Source: Acanthosepion pharaonis (Eukaryota; Mollusca; Cephalopoda; Sepiida; Sepiidae). From it: a DNA stretch of 64,000 nucleotides. Under the pieces are notes generated by a model. It was given only the letters and a program-made list of their open reading frames with translations, had not been told where the DNA came from and searched no databases. Below are positions 20,641-31,959 of the stretch, one piece after another (the stretch's first letter is position 1; every line of letters starts with the position of its first letter). The stretch is taken from the NCBI GenBank assembly GCA_903632075.3, contig CAHIKZ030000835.1, positions 62,001 to 126,000 of the forward strand, written 5' to 3'. The position numbers and the translations under genes were made by a program.

Positions 20641-22425
20641 TTTAATCCTTTCTAGCACGTGCGAAATTTTTAAAATGTTAATGTTAAAAACCCTGTTTGG
20701 GGGGGGGGGGTGAGTCAATAAAATTTACATAAAATCGATCATATCAGCCATGTTTCACAACTTTGTGAACAAAAGTGAAATTAACCGTTTAAAAATCTTG
20801 TAAAATTCAATTATACTTTTTTCAAAAGTTATTTTAGGAAAAATAGAAATTTTTAATATACTTAATGTAATTGGGAACAAACATTACTTAAATTTTTAGC
20901 AGAAAAAATTAGTTGGAAATAAGAGAATCATGTCTAACCGTGGTGATTGGTTTTGGAGGTGTGAATTGACATTTACGTCAATGTATTGACAACTAATGTC
21001 AGGGCAACTTAACGGATGGAAGGACAAAAGTGACAGTATTCTCGAATTTTAAGTGAATCAGCTTATTTAACTATAAAGTAATTTTTAAAAATTAAATACT
21101 TTCAAAAGTATAAATATTTTATTGATCTTTTAGGTACTGTCCAAAGATATGTCCAAGGCCTACACTGTTTCCGTCCCTAAAGTTGAATCTAAAAAAGAAA
21201 AAAATAATAATTTCAGTATGTCTCTCACTGAAAAAGAAAAATTTGATTATATTTAAAAAAAAAAAAAAAAAAAAAAAGTGCAAAGAAAATATTTAGTGAA
21301 ATATGCTTAAAAAAAAAAAGAAAGAAAATTAAAAATTTTGAAAATGCGATGATGATGGCCGGTCAGTCAGAGAATTTGACACGAAATCAACGCAATTTAT
21401 GAAGCCGGATCTTCGCTATCAAGAGAAACAACTCTTAAAATACGTGATGTTATTTCTCAATTGTCTCCGTAGTTTTGCCGGAAACGTTTTCAATACATTT
21501 TTTCGCATATTAAAAAATTGTTGTAAAAATAGAAGCGCTTAATATCATCTTCTCTATCTTGGAACCCGAAAACATTAGCTTATCTACAGTTCTGCTTCAG
21601 TGACACTAAAACAATGGGAGCATAACATATTGTAATAAGCTTTCAAATTTAAGATCTATAAAAATAAATCTTTTAATAAAAGCATTTCCAGAGATAAACG
21701 TATTCAAACTTAATTTTAAGATATTTAACAACTTTCTCACATTTTGCATTTAAAATTGAAAAATAGAAAACAATTCTTGTAAAAATTCATTTTTCATCGA
21801 AAAAATATTTAGACTTCAGACAATAATATCCTTTAATATTCATAAAAGCCATTAAAAGCTTTTTTTATTTAAATAATGTATTAGTTTTATTAGGTTTTGT
21901 ATTTTACAATTTAGAGCTAAAGTTTGGATAAAAACGCTCTTCAATTTACAAAAAATATCGATGATTTATATTTTTCAAAATCTTCTGCATTTAATTAAAA
22001 AAATTACAAAAATACACATATTCGAGTCTTCGAGTATTCATAAAATAAATAAGTGGGTAACAGATGTAAAACAAAATATTTTTACCATGACTTTCTAAAA
22101 AACAAACATTTCTAAAATAATTTAATTTATTTTTGAATAAGTTCTGAAAGTTTCATTAAAATCCGACAATGGTTTAATTTTTACAGGAATTTCCAAATTA
22201 ATGCGTTGTTCAACTGAAAAATCGCGTAAAAAAACTAATGCTAAATATTACGCGACGACTGACGTTTAAAAAAAAAACAAGATATTCAACCAAAATTTCG
22301 AACGTGCTAGAAATGAAGAAAAACTTTTTTTTTTAATAATTAAAAATACTTTGATCTTTCTTCATATTAATAAACTTTTTCACGATAAAACTTTGTTTTT
22401 ATTTAGTTTGGGGTCGTCTTTCACA
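20640..22425. repeat. AT-rich dispersed repeat, copy 1
   Basis: The segment 21765-22425 aligns by eye with 58930-59600: shared phrases include 'caattcttgtaaaaattcat', 'agttttatta/tggttttgtatttta' and 'aaactttgtttttattta'. The part left of 21765 is similar in composition but not shown to match. No coding capacity was found. A piece at 21545-21630 is repeated at 22590-22670. Confidence 0.55.
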
Positions 22426-22574
22426 ACGCTATGCTGTTTTTTCGGCCATTTATTGAACATATACCTATTCCTCCTATCTCGAACTCTACCTTTATCCTAT
22501 TAGGGACATCATATAGCTCGATCTCAAGGTATAAGAGGACATTAGGTTTTCTATGGTTACCTATCACATTACAT

Positions 22575-23020
22575 TTTTACCTTAATATCATCTTCTCTAT
22601 GTTGGAACCCGAAAACATTAGCTTATCTACAGTTCTGTTCAGTGACACCAAAACAATGGGAGCATACGCCTATTATTTGTAACCGTACATTTTGTTTTTG
22701 AAGAGGTCCTCACTGGGACCACAAAACAAGGGTTGAATCACCCTATCTATTTATCACGGTACATATTCATTTTAAGGACAACCCCCACTCCTATAAAAGC
22801 ACTAAAAGAACTAAACTACTCTACGCTTCTGCTATTGGGACACCGCAACAATGGCTACATCACTCTATCTATTTATTACGCTACCTTTTCCTTTTAAAGA
22901 TTTCCTAACCACGTAGGCAACAAAAGACATTAGTTTATCTGCAGTTCTACTACTGGGACCCCAAAACAATGGCTACATTACCCTATCTATTTATCTCATT
23001 ACTTTTTTCTTTAAAGGTCC
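22575..23020. repeat. Tandem repeat, unit about 120 bp, 3-4 units
   Basis: The phrase 'ccctatctatttat' recurs at about 22741, 22864 and 22981 (spacing 123 and 117), each after 'cc.caa/aacaatggctacat'-like sequence. The first unit contains the segment shared with 21545-21630. Units are diverged. Confidence 0.7.
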
Positions 23021-23399
23021 GACGCTATTTCTAATCATCATTAATGATGACCGCAAAGCCATCAGTTCCCAACTAGGTATTTATGAAAATGAAGCTATTA
23101 TTCATTTCTGTCTCAATAACAAAACCATCAGATCTGACAAACCTGACAGCTACTCTTGAAAAGGACCTCTAATCAGTGGTTAACCGGGGCAAGAAATGGC
23201 TTGTAAATCTTAACGCCTCAAAACTAAACTGCTTTCATTTAACCATCATTTTCAGCTTGACATCAACATGGCTGACATCAGACTCCTAGGGAGCAACACA
23301 CTGCGCCGTTTTCGCCTCACGTTTTCCGCTGATTTTAAGTGAAGCAACTACATTGAATCAATAGCTGCATCTACTGCAAGGAAAGTTAGGTCAATATGT

Positions 23400-23985
23400 C
23401 GTTCCAGAAATTTTTCCTTATTAGATATCCGTCTTAGATATTTACAAATTTACCATTGGTTCGTGCATTGAATACGGCTGCCATATCTGGTCTGTGCTCC
23501 TGTCATACATCTCGACTCAAGGTTCTTGACAAAATTCAAAGATGGATCTGCAATGTAATCAATCCTGACCAGGCATCTCGACTCCAGTCACTTTCTCACC
23601 GACGGCTTCCCTCTGTCTTTTCTAAAAATATTTTCATGGCAACTGCTCTGATGAGCTTTTTTCCTTGGTGTCCCGAATACACGAATTTAAGTGTGCTACT
23701 AGATTAGCATCTAGGTCCCACAGTTTTACTGTTGAAATGTAACCTTCTCTTCTACTCCAACAGTTTCTTTTCTCGCACTTCCCTCCTGTGGGACTTTCAG
23801 TTTACTAGCTTACCTGATAAATACAATCTTCAAAAATTTAAATGCAACATGAGTCACCCTTTTCAGTCTTCTTTCATCTTTTGTCCTTTTTCTTCAATGC
23901 TCTTCTCTTTCACTTTCATTCCCTGGAAACCCCTGCGGGACAATGGCATTCACGCCTTGCTTGGGGTGAAATGATTAAAAAAATA
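23400..23985 (+). pseudogene. LINE reverse transcriptase C-terminal end plus 3' UTR (CR1/L2-like)
   Basis: The plus strand reads LVRALNTAAISGLCSCHTSR, then LKVLDKIQRWICNVINPDQA, SRLQSLSHRRLPSVFSKNIF and, after a frameshift, FSRTSLLWDFQFTSL and NLQKFKCNMSHPFQ. The K-I-Q-R...R-R-L and R-T-S-x-L-W blocks are the typical end of CR1/L2-type LINE reverse transcriptases. The 3' UTR ends 'ttgcttggggtgaaatgatt' plus an A-run. It is the best-preserved copy of this family in the window, but still frameshifted. Confidence 0.82.
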
Positions 23986-24056
23986 TAGATTTTTATGCAC
24001 GATTTATTATATCATGTCATCCTCCCAACATTAAAATAATAAATAATGGCTTGTTA

Positions 24057-24243
24057 CAGTGTAACCCGGATATAAGAGACCCGGATATAAGAGAAACCCG
24101 GATATAAGAGAGATTTTCTCTGGTCCCAAATTAGAGCCTGTGTTAATGTATATAAAATGGACCAAACCCGGATATAAGAGAAACCCGGATATAAGAGACT
24201 TCTTCTCCGGTCCCGACAACTCACTTATATCCGGGTTACACTG
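24057..24243. mobile_element. Small MITE with TA duplications and internal tandem repeats
   Basis: Terminal inverted repeats begin CAGTGTAACCCGGATATAAG and end with the complement, flanked by TA on both sides (24055-24056 and 24244-24245). The motif 'aacccggatataagaga' occurs several times inside. A CAGT-start with TA duplication fits a pogo/Tigger-type MITE. There is no coding capacity. Confidence 0.8.
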
Positions 24244-24565
24244 TATCAGAATTTTATGATAAAAAAAATAAGTACGACAAAAAGACCTATTTGAACTGCT
24301 AGGGAAACTTGATTTATTTTGGAAAGATATTAAAATTATTATTGAGAAACAACTGCCTGTCTCTATATATAGAAAATGCATTGAGCAAGTAGGAAAAAAA
24401 AAACAGAAATTGCTGAAAACAAGGATGCGTCTTATAATCAGATTCCTTTAACCTTTACCGCGAGACGATCCTGAGAAAACTAGAAGTCCTACCAAGATTT
24501 ATTATCAATGGGTATAATCTTACCATAATGTAACCATCAATTGTGAAAAGATAGAATGCAGTAAT

Positions 24566-25513
24566 GTCTTGAGATATACGAGTTTAATGTGTTCCAAGAC
24601 TGAGTTCGTAACTCAAAAGACTCGTATCTGAAATCAATTGTCTCCATTAAAATTAATGGGAATATTCCGATCCGTTCCAGGCCCCTAAATATCACCCTTA
24701 TTTTCTTAAAACTCACCCCTATTTTTGTAATTATAGGTTTCTTACAAGCAAAAACGTGTGAATAAACAAGGAATGTAATTTAAAAACAATAAAATGAAAG
24801 AGAAAAACAAATTGTAATGAAAGAAACTGTACTAAACCATGAAGTTTAGACAAGTCGTATTCCAACTGGCGGAGGAGAAAGAGGGACAATAAAAGCCAAC
24901 CTAGCAAAGGCTAGCGGAGTCTTGGATACAGAAAATTAATTTTACCACTTAATTTTAAAATATTTTTAAACATTTATATTTTATCCATTTCTGTAACTAA
25001 TTTATTTTTAATTTAATTTTTTTTTATTTATCGTCTGACTCGCCTAATCCAAATAATTATTTTATAATTTCCCTCGAAATCCTAAGTTTCGGCTTTTCAC
25101 CACTGCTCTTTAAATTTACTTTTTTTGGACCCATGGTGTCATTGAAAGTTTAGCATTCCGCTACCACTTTTCTTTTTTTTTTTTTAATCAATGTCGATTT
25201 CTGTGCAAAAAGCGGGTCACAGAGCTTACCCAGCTTCATAGATTTTCAGAAAACCTCAACTTCTGATTGGTTACTTAATATTTAAATCATGTTCGAATAA
25301 CATCGACCTAGTTCTTGACCTGACTAAAAAAAAAAAAAAAAATTACCCAAAAACTATCAGTGCCGTTCGTGTCTGTCACGTGATTAAGTTGATTATAAAT
25401 ACCAGACACGAATTCGTTCTTCCTCTTCTTCTTTGATTTCTCTCGCTACAAAATGTAGTGGTAAAAAAGAAACAGCGTTCCGATCCCAGTGCGTGTGGAC
25501 GCTTTGAAAACGT

Positions 25514-25577
<64 letters not shown>

Positions 25578-26303
25578 ACACGTAACTTTCCAAACTACAT
25601 TACAAACATACGAAACTTTTAAAATTTCATTAAGAACATTATAAACTTAATGACAAGCAATGGAAACTTAATTACAAACATTACGGAACATTCAGCCCTT
25701 CTGAAGCTAAAAGTTTACTCAACATATTCTCAGTTTGATAATTCTTTTAACTGTCTGACAGTGAACATTTTGAGCGACAAGTTCATTCAACTTTTGTGAG
25801 CTCAGATAAAAAAATTTCATTAACAAAAAACTACAACCAAAGGGACATAACACCAACAAAAATAGTAACCCCTATTCTTGTACATTATTATACAAATATA
25901 AATATAAATCTCGTTGTTGTTATAAAACCGTTTTATTTTTTGTTTGTTTGTTTGTTTTTTGTTCCTTTTTGTTGTTTCACTTGTTGCTTTTGCGTTTGCT
26001 TACACATTCGTAAAGTAAAAAATGTACGGGTTGATTTAGGTCGTCAAAACTGCTACAAAGGAATTTTGCAAAATAACAGCAAAAAAGGACACAACACAAA
26101 AGAGATCCTTCCAAAGCGAGGTGACATGCGTACTATGAGTGGAAATACTCTCAAAGCTTGGCGCTCGCTGCCCCAACTAGCAGGTGCTTCATTGAAACTC
26201 GCTCAGATCTCAAAATGCAGCTCGTATCTCAAGGCAAAATAATCGACCGAAATCCGACTCGTATCTCAAAAACTCGTATGTCGGTACGTTCGTATCTCGA
26301 GGA
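24566..26303. mobile_element. Candidate non-autonomous DNA transposon, about 1.7 kb
   Basis: The left end 'cttgagatatacgagtttaa' and the right end 'cgttcgtatctcgag' are imperfect reverse complements. Both sub-terminal zones carry repeated 'actcgtatctcaa'-type words (24600-24650 and 26180-26290). The interior is AT-rich, with a (CA)n at 25517-25575 and a TATAAATA at 25394. No transposase was recognised. The superfamily is unknown. Confidence 0.55.
25517..25575. repeat. (CA)n microsatellite
   Basis: Uninterrupted CA run inside the candidate DNA transposon. Confidence 0.98.
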
Positions 26304-26311
26304 TCGGCGCA

Positions 26312-26649
26312 GGTATTTACTCGTTCCCCCACTAGAACAAGATGTGACACAAGGTCGGTTTAATGTGGGCACCCGAGCGCGTACACCCGGGTAGGGACAA
26401 AAATTCCCCACAGCCCCCGCAACCGTCGGTTGCGCTGGCCTCGGTGCGAGCACCGATCCCTCCCTCTTGTGCAATGGGAGGGCGCGGCCTCGTGCAGCTG
26501 TTCCCCAGGGCTGGGCACCTCTTCAGTCTAATTTTCCTCAGTTGCCCCTCTGTCCTTTGACAGAGAAGCCCCTGAGCGCACTCTGTCCAAGGACAGAGAC
26601 GCAACTGAGAGATGATAAATAATACGAAATCCCCCCAAAGGAGGGATTT
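26312..26649. other. GC-rich block of consecutive hairpins between 17-bp direct repeats
   Basis: An identical 17-mer (TCTCGAGGATCGGCGCA) stands at 26295-26311 and 26650-26666. Between them is a strikingly GC-rich block with stems: 26418-26424/26428-26434 (7 bp); 26441-26446/26451-26456 with a CGAG loop; 26458-26464/26476-26482; 26492-26498/26510-26518 with a bulge; 26537-26545/26601-26609 enclosing two further hairpins at 26548-26565 and 26581-26598; and 26627-26633/26643-26649. An open frame spans the whole block on the minus strand (26667-26332), but no domain is seen. The first bases (26340-26375) resemble the tail of the short tRNA-SINE. It looks like a structured RNA source or foldback insertion; identity is unknown. 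Confidence 0.7.
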
Positions 26650-26679
26650 TCTCGAGGATCGGCGCAAGGTACGAATTAT

Positions 26680-27300
26680 TCATTTAATACATCAAAAGCA
26701 AGTATATAAATTGAAATATTTGGAAAGTGTTTTAACAGACAGCGAATATGTGACACAAATAATTCGAAGGTACTTTGGAACAGTGAAAGATGTTTTCCAA
26801 AAGCTAAACAAAGTATGAAGAATCAGGAAAATTACTTAAAGAAAAAAAATATAATAATTCTGAACTGCTATGTAATATCAGTTCTCCTATATGGTTGTAA
26901 ACACTCGACAATTTTCTCACATACGAAGAGGGGACTTGAAATAATAAAAATGTGGTTCTACAGAAAGATGTTGAGAATACTATGAATGGAGCATGTGAGT
27001 AACGAGTAAGTTTTAAGGAACAGGTTAACAAAAACGACAATTAGACTTAGAATCAGAAAGAGACAGCTGAAATTTCTGGGACACATAATGAGGAAAAGTG
27101 GTTTGGAGAATTTGGCACTCATAGGAAATAGTGAGTAATCTACCTAACTTGTTTGTGCAAATGGATGGTAGAACAGTGGGATGGATAGTAAGGAGAAAAA
27201 CATTAGGACGTTGTGGAGAGCCATGATCCCTAATATCTTGAAGGGAGACGGTTCATATAAGATTTATAAGAGCTATGAATTTGTATTCATTTTGAGTTAG
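26680..27300 (+). pseudogene. LINE ORF2 C-terminal fragment
   Basis: Broken frames read VYKLKYLESVLTDSEYVTQI, KDVFQKLNKV, then VISVLLYGC, then RLRIRKRQLKFLGHIMRKSG and LENLALIGN. It ends near 'gtggagagccatgatcccta'. Multiple stops. It is the same LINE family as 17620-17940. Confidence 0.78.
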
Positions 27301-27309
27301 TTGCATATC

Positions 27310-27560
27310 ATTGGTATATTTCTGGTGGCTTTTGTAATGAGGAAAGAGGGCTTGGAGAATTTGGCACTCAAAGGATACACTCAAGACAGGGGAGGCAGAC
27401 TGAAATAGCGAGTAACAAACCTAACGAGTTTGTGTAAATGGATGACAGAACAATGCAGTGTAAGGAGACAACCAGTAGGAAGTTGTGGCGAGCCATGATC
27501 GCCAACGCCCGGTAGGAATACGGTACATATATGAAGACCTATAAGATATCCGAATTCATA
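27310..27560 (+). pseudogene. LINE ORF2 extreme C-terminal fragment, second copy
   Basis: 'gaggaaagagggcttggaga' encodes MRKEGLENLALKG, followed after stops by a tail with 'gcgagccatgatcgccaacg'. It lies directly behind 26680-27300 and repeats its final part, so the LINE end is duplicated in tandem or inserted twice. Confidence 0.7.
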
Positions 27561-27599
27561 TTCATTTGAAATAGTTGCATAATATTGATGTAATTTTAG

Positions 27600-28380
27600 T
27601 AGCATTTTGTAACGTTATGGTACCCGGAGCTGAGACCCCAAGGCTGTGTTTGTGGATAAGAAACGGATAGAATTCAATACAAATTTTTATATCTGGTTAA
27701 AAATACACCGTAAAAATAAGCCATAGCGTGCATCTACGGAGATTTGAATTTTGTTTTTGTATCAGGATTTCGTTTTCTTCTCGCAGATTTGTTTTCTGTT
27801 TTTGTTATTAACATCCGATCTGCCCACGCACAATGACATTCCATATAGCTCTAATACACATACACTACTGCCACATTACTAGCAACTAAGAGGCGAGAAT
27901 ACTCCACTCAGTGCGAGCCGGGTGGGAAGTGTCCACCATTTAATAACAAAACCTTCAATTTTGTGGGATTTTCTTCGCTCATTCGTCTGTGTAATTTAGT
28001 GCCATCAAGCATTTTTTTATTATTATTATTTAATCAGAAATATTGAAAAGGGGATGTCGTGTCCATAACTGAGTCTCGGAGATTATCCTTGACACCTGCC
28101 AAATAATACAATACATTTTCACAGGTGTTATTTCTGGCATACGTTTTTTTATCTGTCTTGATGATTCTCATTATCAATGATAAGCGTCCCAAATGGCGGG
28201 AAAATTAAAACATGAAAGATGACGTTGTAGTTAGTGTGCCGCTAGGTGAAAGTTAAATTTTCAAAGGCTGATTTTCGAGGCATGTAGATCATTTTTTTTT
28301 TTTTTGGAAAATTGACACAACAATTGACATTATATTTATTTAGCTTTGTAACAGATGAAACAAAAATTTTCAATATTTAA
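27600..28380. other. No recognised feature
   Basis: Mixed AT-rich sequence. An acceptor-like pyrimidine run precedes 'cgcag' at 27787, but no open frame follows it. Nothing else is supported. Confidence 0.6.
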
Positions 28381-28835
28381 AGCTGGGATCGCCACAGTGG
28401 GCGGTACTTTACCCCATGTAGTGTGGAAGGAGGGGTTAAACATCTAGCAGTCGGCTATTAAAAAAAATTGGTAGTAACAGCCGAAGTGGACATTAGAATC
28501 TTTTTTCTTTTCTTTCTTTTTTTTGCGTTATATTTAGTAGAGAGGGATTTTGGTGGAATCGCCCAGTTACTTTCCAAGTAAAGAAACAAAAAGAAACATT
28601 ACTGAACGCAGTGATCTAAGACTTTTCTTCAGTGCCTTCTAACATAGTGTTGAAAAGCGTATGTACCTGCATCAAAAACATCCATACCATTAAAACTATA
28701 AATTCAGCCTCTCATGTTTCTAAACCAGCTAAACAAATTATTTAACGTGGTTAACTTATTTTTTTCTTAAATACAAATTTGTGTTTACAATGTCAAATTT
28801 GTGCTGCTTTGGGTTGCAGTCTACCACTTAATACC
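28380..28835 (+). repeat. Duplicated unit Y, copy 1
   Basis: It matches 29730-30325: shared pieces are 'ttccaagtaaagaaacaaaa/gactgaaaca', 'catccataccattaaaa', 'agctaaacaaatt' and 'ttgcagtctaccacttaata'. The two copies flank a family X element. Function is unknown. Confidence 0.55.
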
Positions 28836-28839
28836 AAAG

Positions 28840-29640
28840 GTCCTGGGTATGACGATAAACTACATCCAACAGCAAGGCTTCTGAGTTTTTGAGAAGCGTG
28901 GAACTAACTCTTAATTGATGGTGTTCCTAGGTCCACCCTGACCCGGGGTGGTAACACCTGTTAGGATCCCAGCTATAGGCAAATAATTAACCCCCAAACT
29001 CCAGTCAAAACACTGTGAATGTTTAAAAATAGGTTTTAATACCATCAATACGTTTTTGTAAAAAATTATTACCAGCAATACATTCTTACGAGCCATATAT
29101 TTTTGGAAATATATTACCAGCAATACATTTTACGAGCCATATATTTTTGGAAATATATTACCAGCAATACATTTTACGAGCCATATATTTTTGGAAATAT
29201 ATTACCAGCAATACATTTTACGAGCCATATATTTTTTGAAATATATTACCAGCAATACATTTTTGAAAAATATTACTCAGTAATACGTTTTTGAAAAAAT
29301 ATTAACATCAATGCATTTTTGAAAAAAAATATATTACCAGCGATACATTTTTGAAAAAGAATATTACCAGCAATATATTTTTGAAGAAAAAAAATATTAC
29401 CAGTAATATTTTTTTAAGAAAAGCATTACCAGCAGTACATTTTTGAAGGAAGAAATGTTACCGGTAATGCATATATAAATTTTTGAGGAAAAATATTAGC
29501 TGCAATACATTTAAAAAATATATATATATATATATATTAGCAGCAATACATTTTTGGAAAAACATGTACTTTTAGCAATAAAAAAATCTTGTCAGCATTA
29601 AATAACCCATAGAGGTTGATATACCGTAAAACAAACCAAA
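28840..29640 (+). repeat. Family X copy with internal minisatellite
   Basis: The head 'gacgataaactacatccaac' and 'ggtggtaacacctgttagga' is followed by an expanded middle. At 29085-29240 a unit of about 46 bp ('ccagcaatacattttacgag' plus 'ccatatatttttggaaatat') repeats about four times. After that come shorter, decaying 'ttaccagcaatacatttttg' units to about 29570. The tail is 'aaataacccatagaggttga'. Confidence 0.8.
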
Positions 29641-29654
29641 CGAAACCTAATACT

Positions 29655-30425
29655 AAGAAGGTTTTCCTATGGGTGCGGAATTAGGCGCGATAAGGATGTG
29701 GGTTGATAACCTAGTGAGCGGCAGTTAGAAAATATTTGAGAAATCCAGCATAGAGTAACCGTTCATATAATTTCTAGTAGGATAATAACTATAGATCAAA
29801 GACAAGTAATTTAAAGGCTTTTTGGTATTTTTTTTTTTTTTTTTCAGATCCACGTCAATCTAATATCTCATTTAGTAGAGTGTTGTTTCAGTGCAGTCGC
29901 CTAGTTTGTTTCCAAGGAAAGAAACAGACTGAAACATGGCTGATCACTAGGATGTAAGACATATTTCAGTACCTTCGAATCTGATGTCGAGAGGATCAAA
30001 TCCATCCATCCCATTAAAAGTAAATTTAAACTTTAATGTTGCAAAATTAGCTAAACAAATTGTTTTTAATCATTTAACCCCAACCAAGGCGATAATGATG
30101 AGAGGGTTACAGAAAGTGAAAAAAGTCAATGTGAAGACTTTAGTGAGAAGTGAAGGAAGAACAATAAATAAACTGGTATCAAGGAAACAGAATATGCTGA
30201 CTGACTTTGCATTTAAATTTTTCAAGATTTATTAACTTATTTTTTGGTGGGGTGGATTCATTTTTATGTCTACAGAGCTAGATTAAGTGTTGCTTTGAAT
30301 TTGCAGTCTACCTTTTAATAGCAAGAGAGAAGTTTTTTCCTATGGCTGTGAAAGTAGACGCGCTAAGGATGTGGGTTGGTAACCTAGCGAGTGGCAGTTA
30401 GAAAATGTTTGGGAATCCTTGATCT
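29655..30425 (+). repeat. Duplicated unit Y, copy 2, with boundary segment repeated
   Basis: The 75-bp segment with 'ataaggatgtgggttgataa' (29655-29735) recurs at 30330-30425 ('ctaaggatgtgggttggtaa'), so about 675 bp lie between two direct copies. The interior matches 28380-28835. It also holds a LINE-type tail reversed near 30060-30110 ('aaccccaaccaaggcgataa'). Confidence 0.6.
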
Positions 30426-30719
30426 AAAAATGTCCTCCTTTGGTCTATTTTTAATTTATGTAGTTTTTATTTCTCAGTATACAATTTCTCGCGTCGTTAC
30501 TTTGTCCCTTACAAGGTACTCGGCTATTGTGGCGTTTTGTCAGTAAATATCTACTTAAATGAAATTGATGACACACCTCATCGGAATAGGTCTTCAATTA
30601 CTCTCAGGGCGTCAAACAAGAAATGGCATAAAACGAATCTAAGTGATCAAAACAACAAATATGGAGATACTAGTCTGATTCATTCCTAAAATAAAGACAA
30701 TACTTCATCTCAAAACTCC

Positions 30720-30975
30720 ATATTCCGACTGAATTGATTGATTCTTTTTTACAACTTATCAACACTTTGCAGGTTATTTAAAGCCAAAAAACATTTTTAG
30801 TATGTAAGAATTTCTTTTTAGATAATAATGACTTATTGATACAAGTTTTACTAATTAACCCATAGCTGGGGGGAGAAAAGGTTGATTCATACGTTTCCCA
30901 ATGGTATTTGCGCGGAAGTGAATATAACGAACCCAGTGGGAAATTGAATTCGGTTCTCCGCACCGACTGAAATGT
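30720..30975 (-). repeat. 5'-truncated chimeric SINE (tRNA part, core, tail)
   Basis: The reverse complement has a worn tRNA-like segment, 'cccagctatgggttaattag' as core and a tail with 'aagtcattattatc'. The 5S head is absent. It matches 18121-18425 downstream of the head. Confidence 0.7.
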
Positions 30976-31159
30976 TGTGATAAAAACAACAAAGAAAACG
31001 ATACCAGTTCGAATATTTTCTGGTATAATGAAAATTGCTCATCTCAGAAGTCCAGACAATGAGTGTTGTATGTAACTTCTGGTGGTATCCCACTGTAAGT
31101 TATTTTTTTTCATTCTAAGTAGATGAAGTCGTACGTTCTAGATGACTGAATCGTCATTT

Positions 31160-31370
31160 TTTTTTTTTTTTAAATCAATTCACCCCAAGCAAGGTGATAA
31201 TGCAACTAAGACAAAATGGGCTTCTGGGAGTCAAAGAGAATAGGAAAAGCTTTAGAAAGAACCGGAAATCCAATCCTAAACAGGAAACAAGGAGTAAACA
31301 TCTACTCTCATCTAAGGCCGGTGAGGTGTGTAAACCGGATGATAAGCGAACCTACCTACACTTAATATTC
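31160..31370 (-). repeat. Short interspersed repeat, minus strand
   Basis: It starts with a T-run and 'aattcaccccaagcaaggtg', the reverse of the LINE-shared tail, then 'ggaaatccaatcctaaacag' and 'taaaccggatgataagcgaa'. It is the cleanest minus-strand copy. Confidence 0.78.
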
Positions 31371-31379
31371 GTTAATTTT

Positions 31380-31950
31380 CTCATTTATAAATGTTTTGAT
31401 TAAAAACAAACATAAGCGATTTGTGAAGTTTTCTTATTTTATATTTCAGACATTTTTTTTTTTTTGTTTCCGGTACATATTTAATAAAATTAGTCAATGT
31501 CTGGGTAATTTCAGATTTCATAAGACATTATTAAAGTGTTTTAATTTTTCTGATTTGTTTTTATATTTTGTGCTATGTCGGTTTCATCATTTTCAAATAT
31601 CGCGTTGTTGCGTCTTCACGTGTCAGTTTGTGTTCTCATGTCTTTTTTTATTTATCACAACGTTTCTACCGTTGTGCCTTCCGGTCTTCCTCAGATATAT
31701 ATCGATAAATTGGTAAACTACAGGGAATTCTTAACTGAACCCTACTTTAATCTATAGGGGTTGTCTATTCGCATTTCACAACTCATATTTAGAGATATTG
31801 CATCGAGTTCTTCTTTTTATTTAGTTCTTGATTGTGCGTTTCCACTGAGTGAAAATACAGATTGCGATGTCGTTTAAATGGCACAAACATCAAAATAACA
31901 CTGACATCTCATTTTAACAGATATATTTAAAAAATAGCACAAAAGAGTAA
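31380..31950. other. AT-rich stretch without recognised features
   Basis: A 106-residue open frame at 31396-31716 is rich in F, C and L and has no domain signature. No repeat match was seen. Confidence 0.5.
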
Positions 31951-31959
31951 ATTTATTCA

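Noticed and set aside
25376..25420. A host promoter at 'tcacgtgattaag' plus 'attataaatacc'
   Set aside because: An E-box and a TATA-like word occur together, but inside a probable transposon and without a convincing downstream exon.
26332..26667. A cysteine-rich protein gene on the minus strand of the GC-rich block
   Set aside because: The frame is open, but GC-rich sequence has few stops. No domain is recognised, and the hairpin structure explains the sequence better.
29070..29570. A CRISPR-like array
   Set aside because: Repeat units lie side by side without unique spacers and decay progressively, as in a minisatellite. The genome is eukaryotic.
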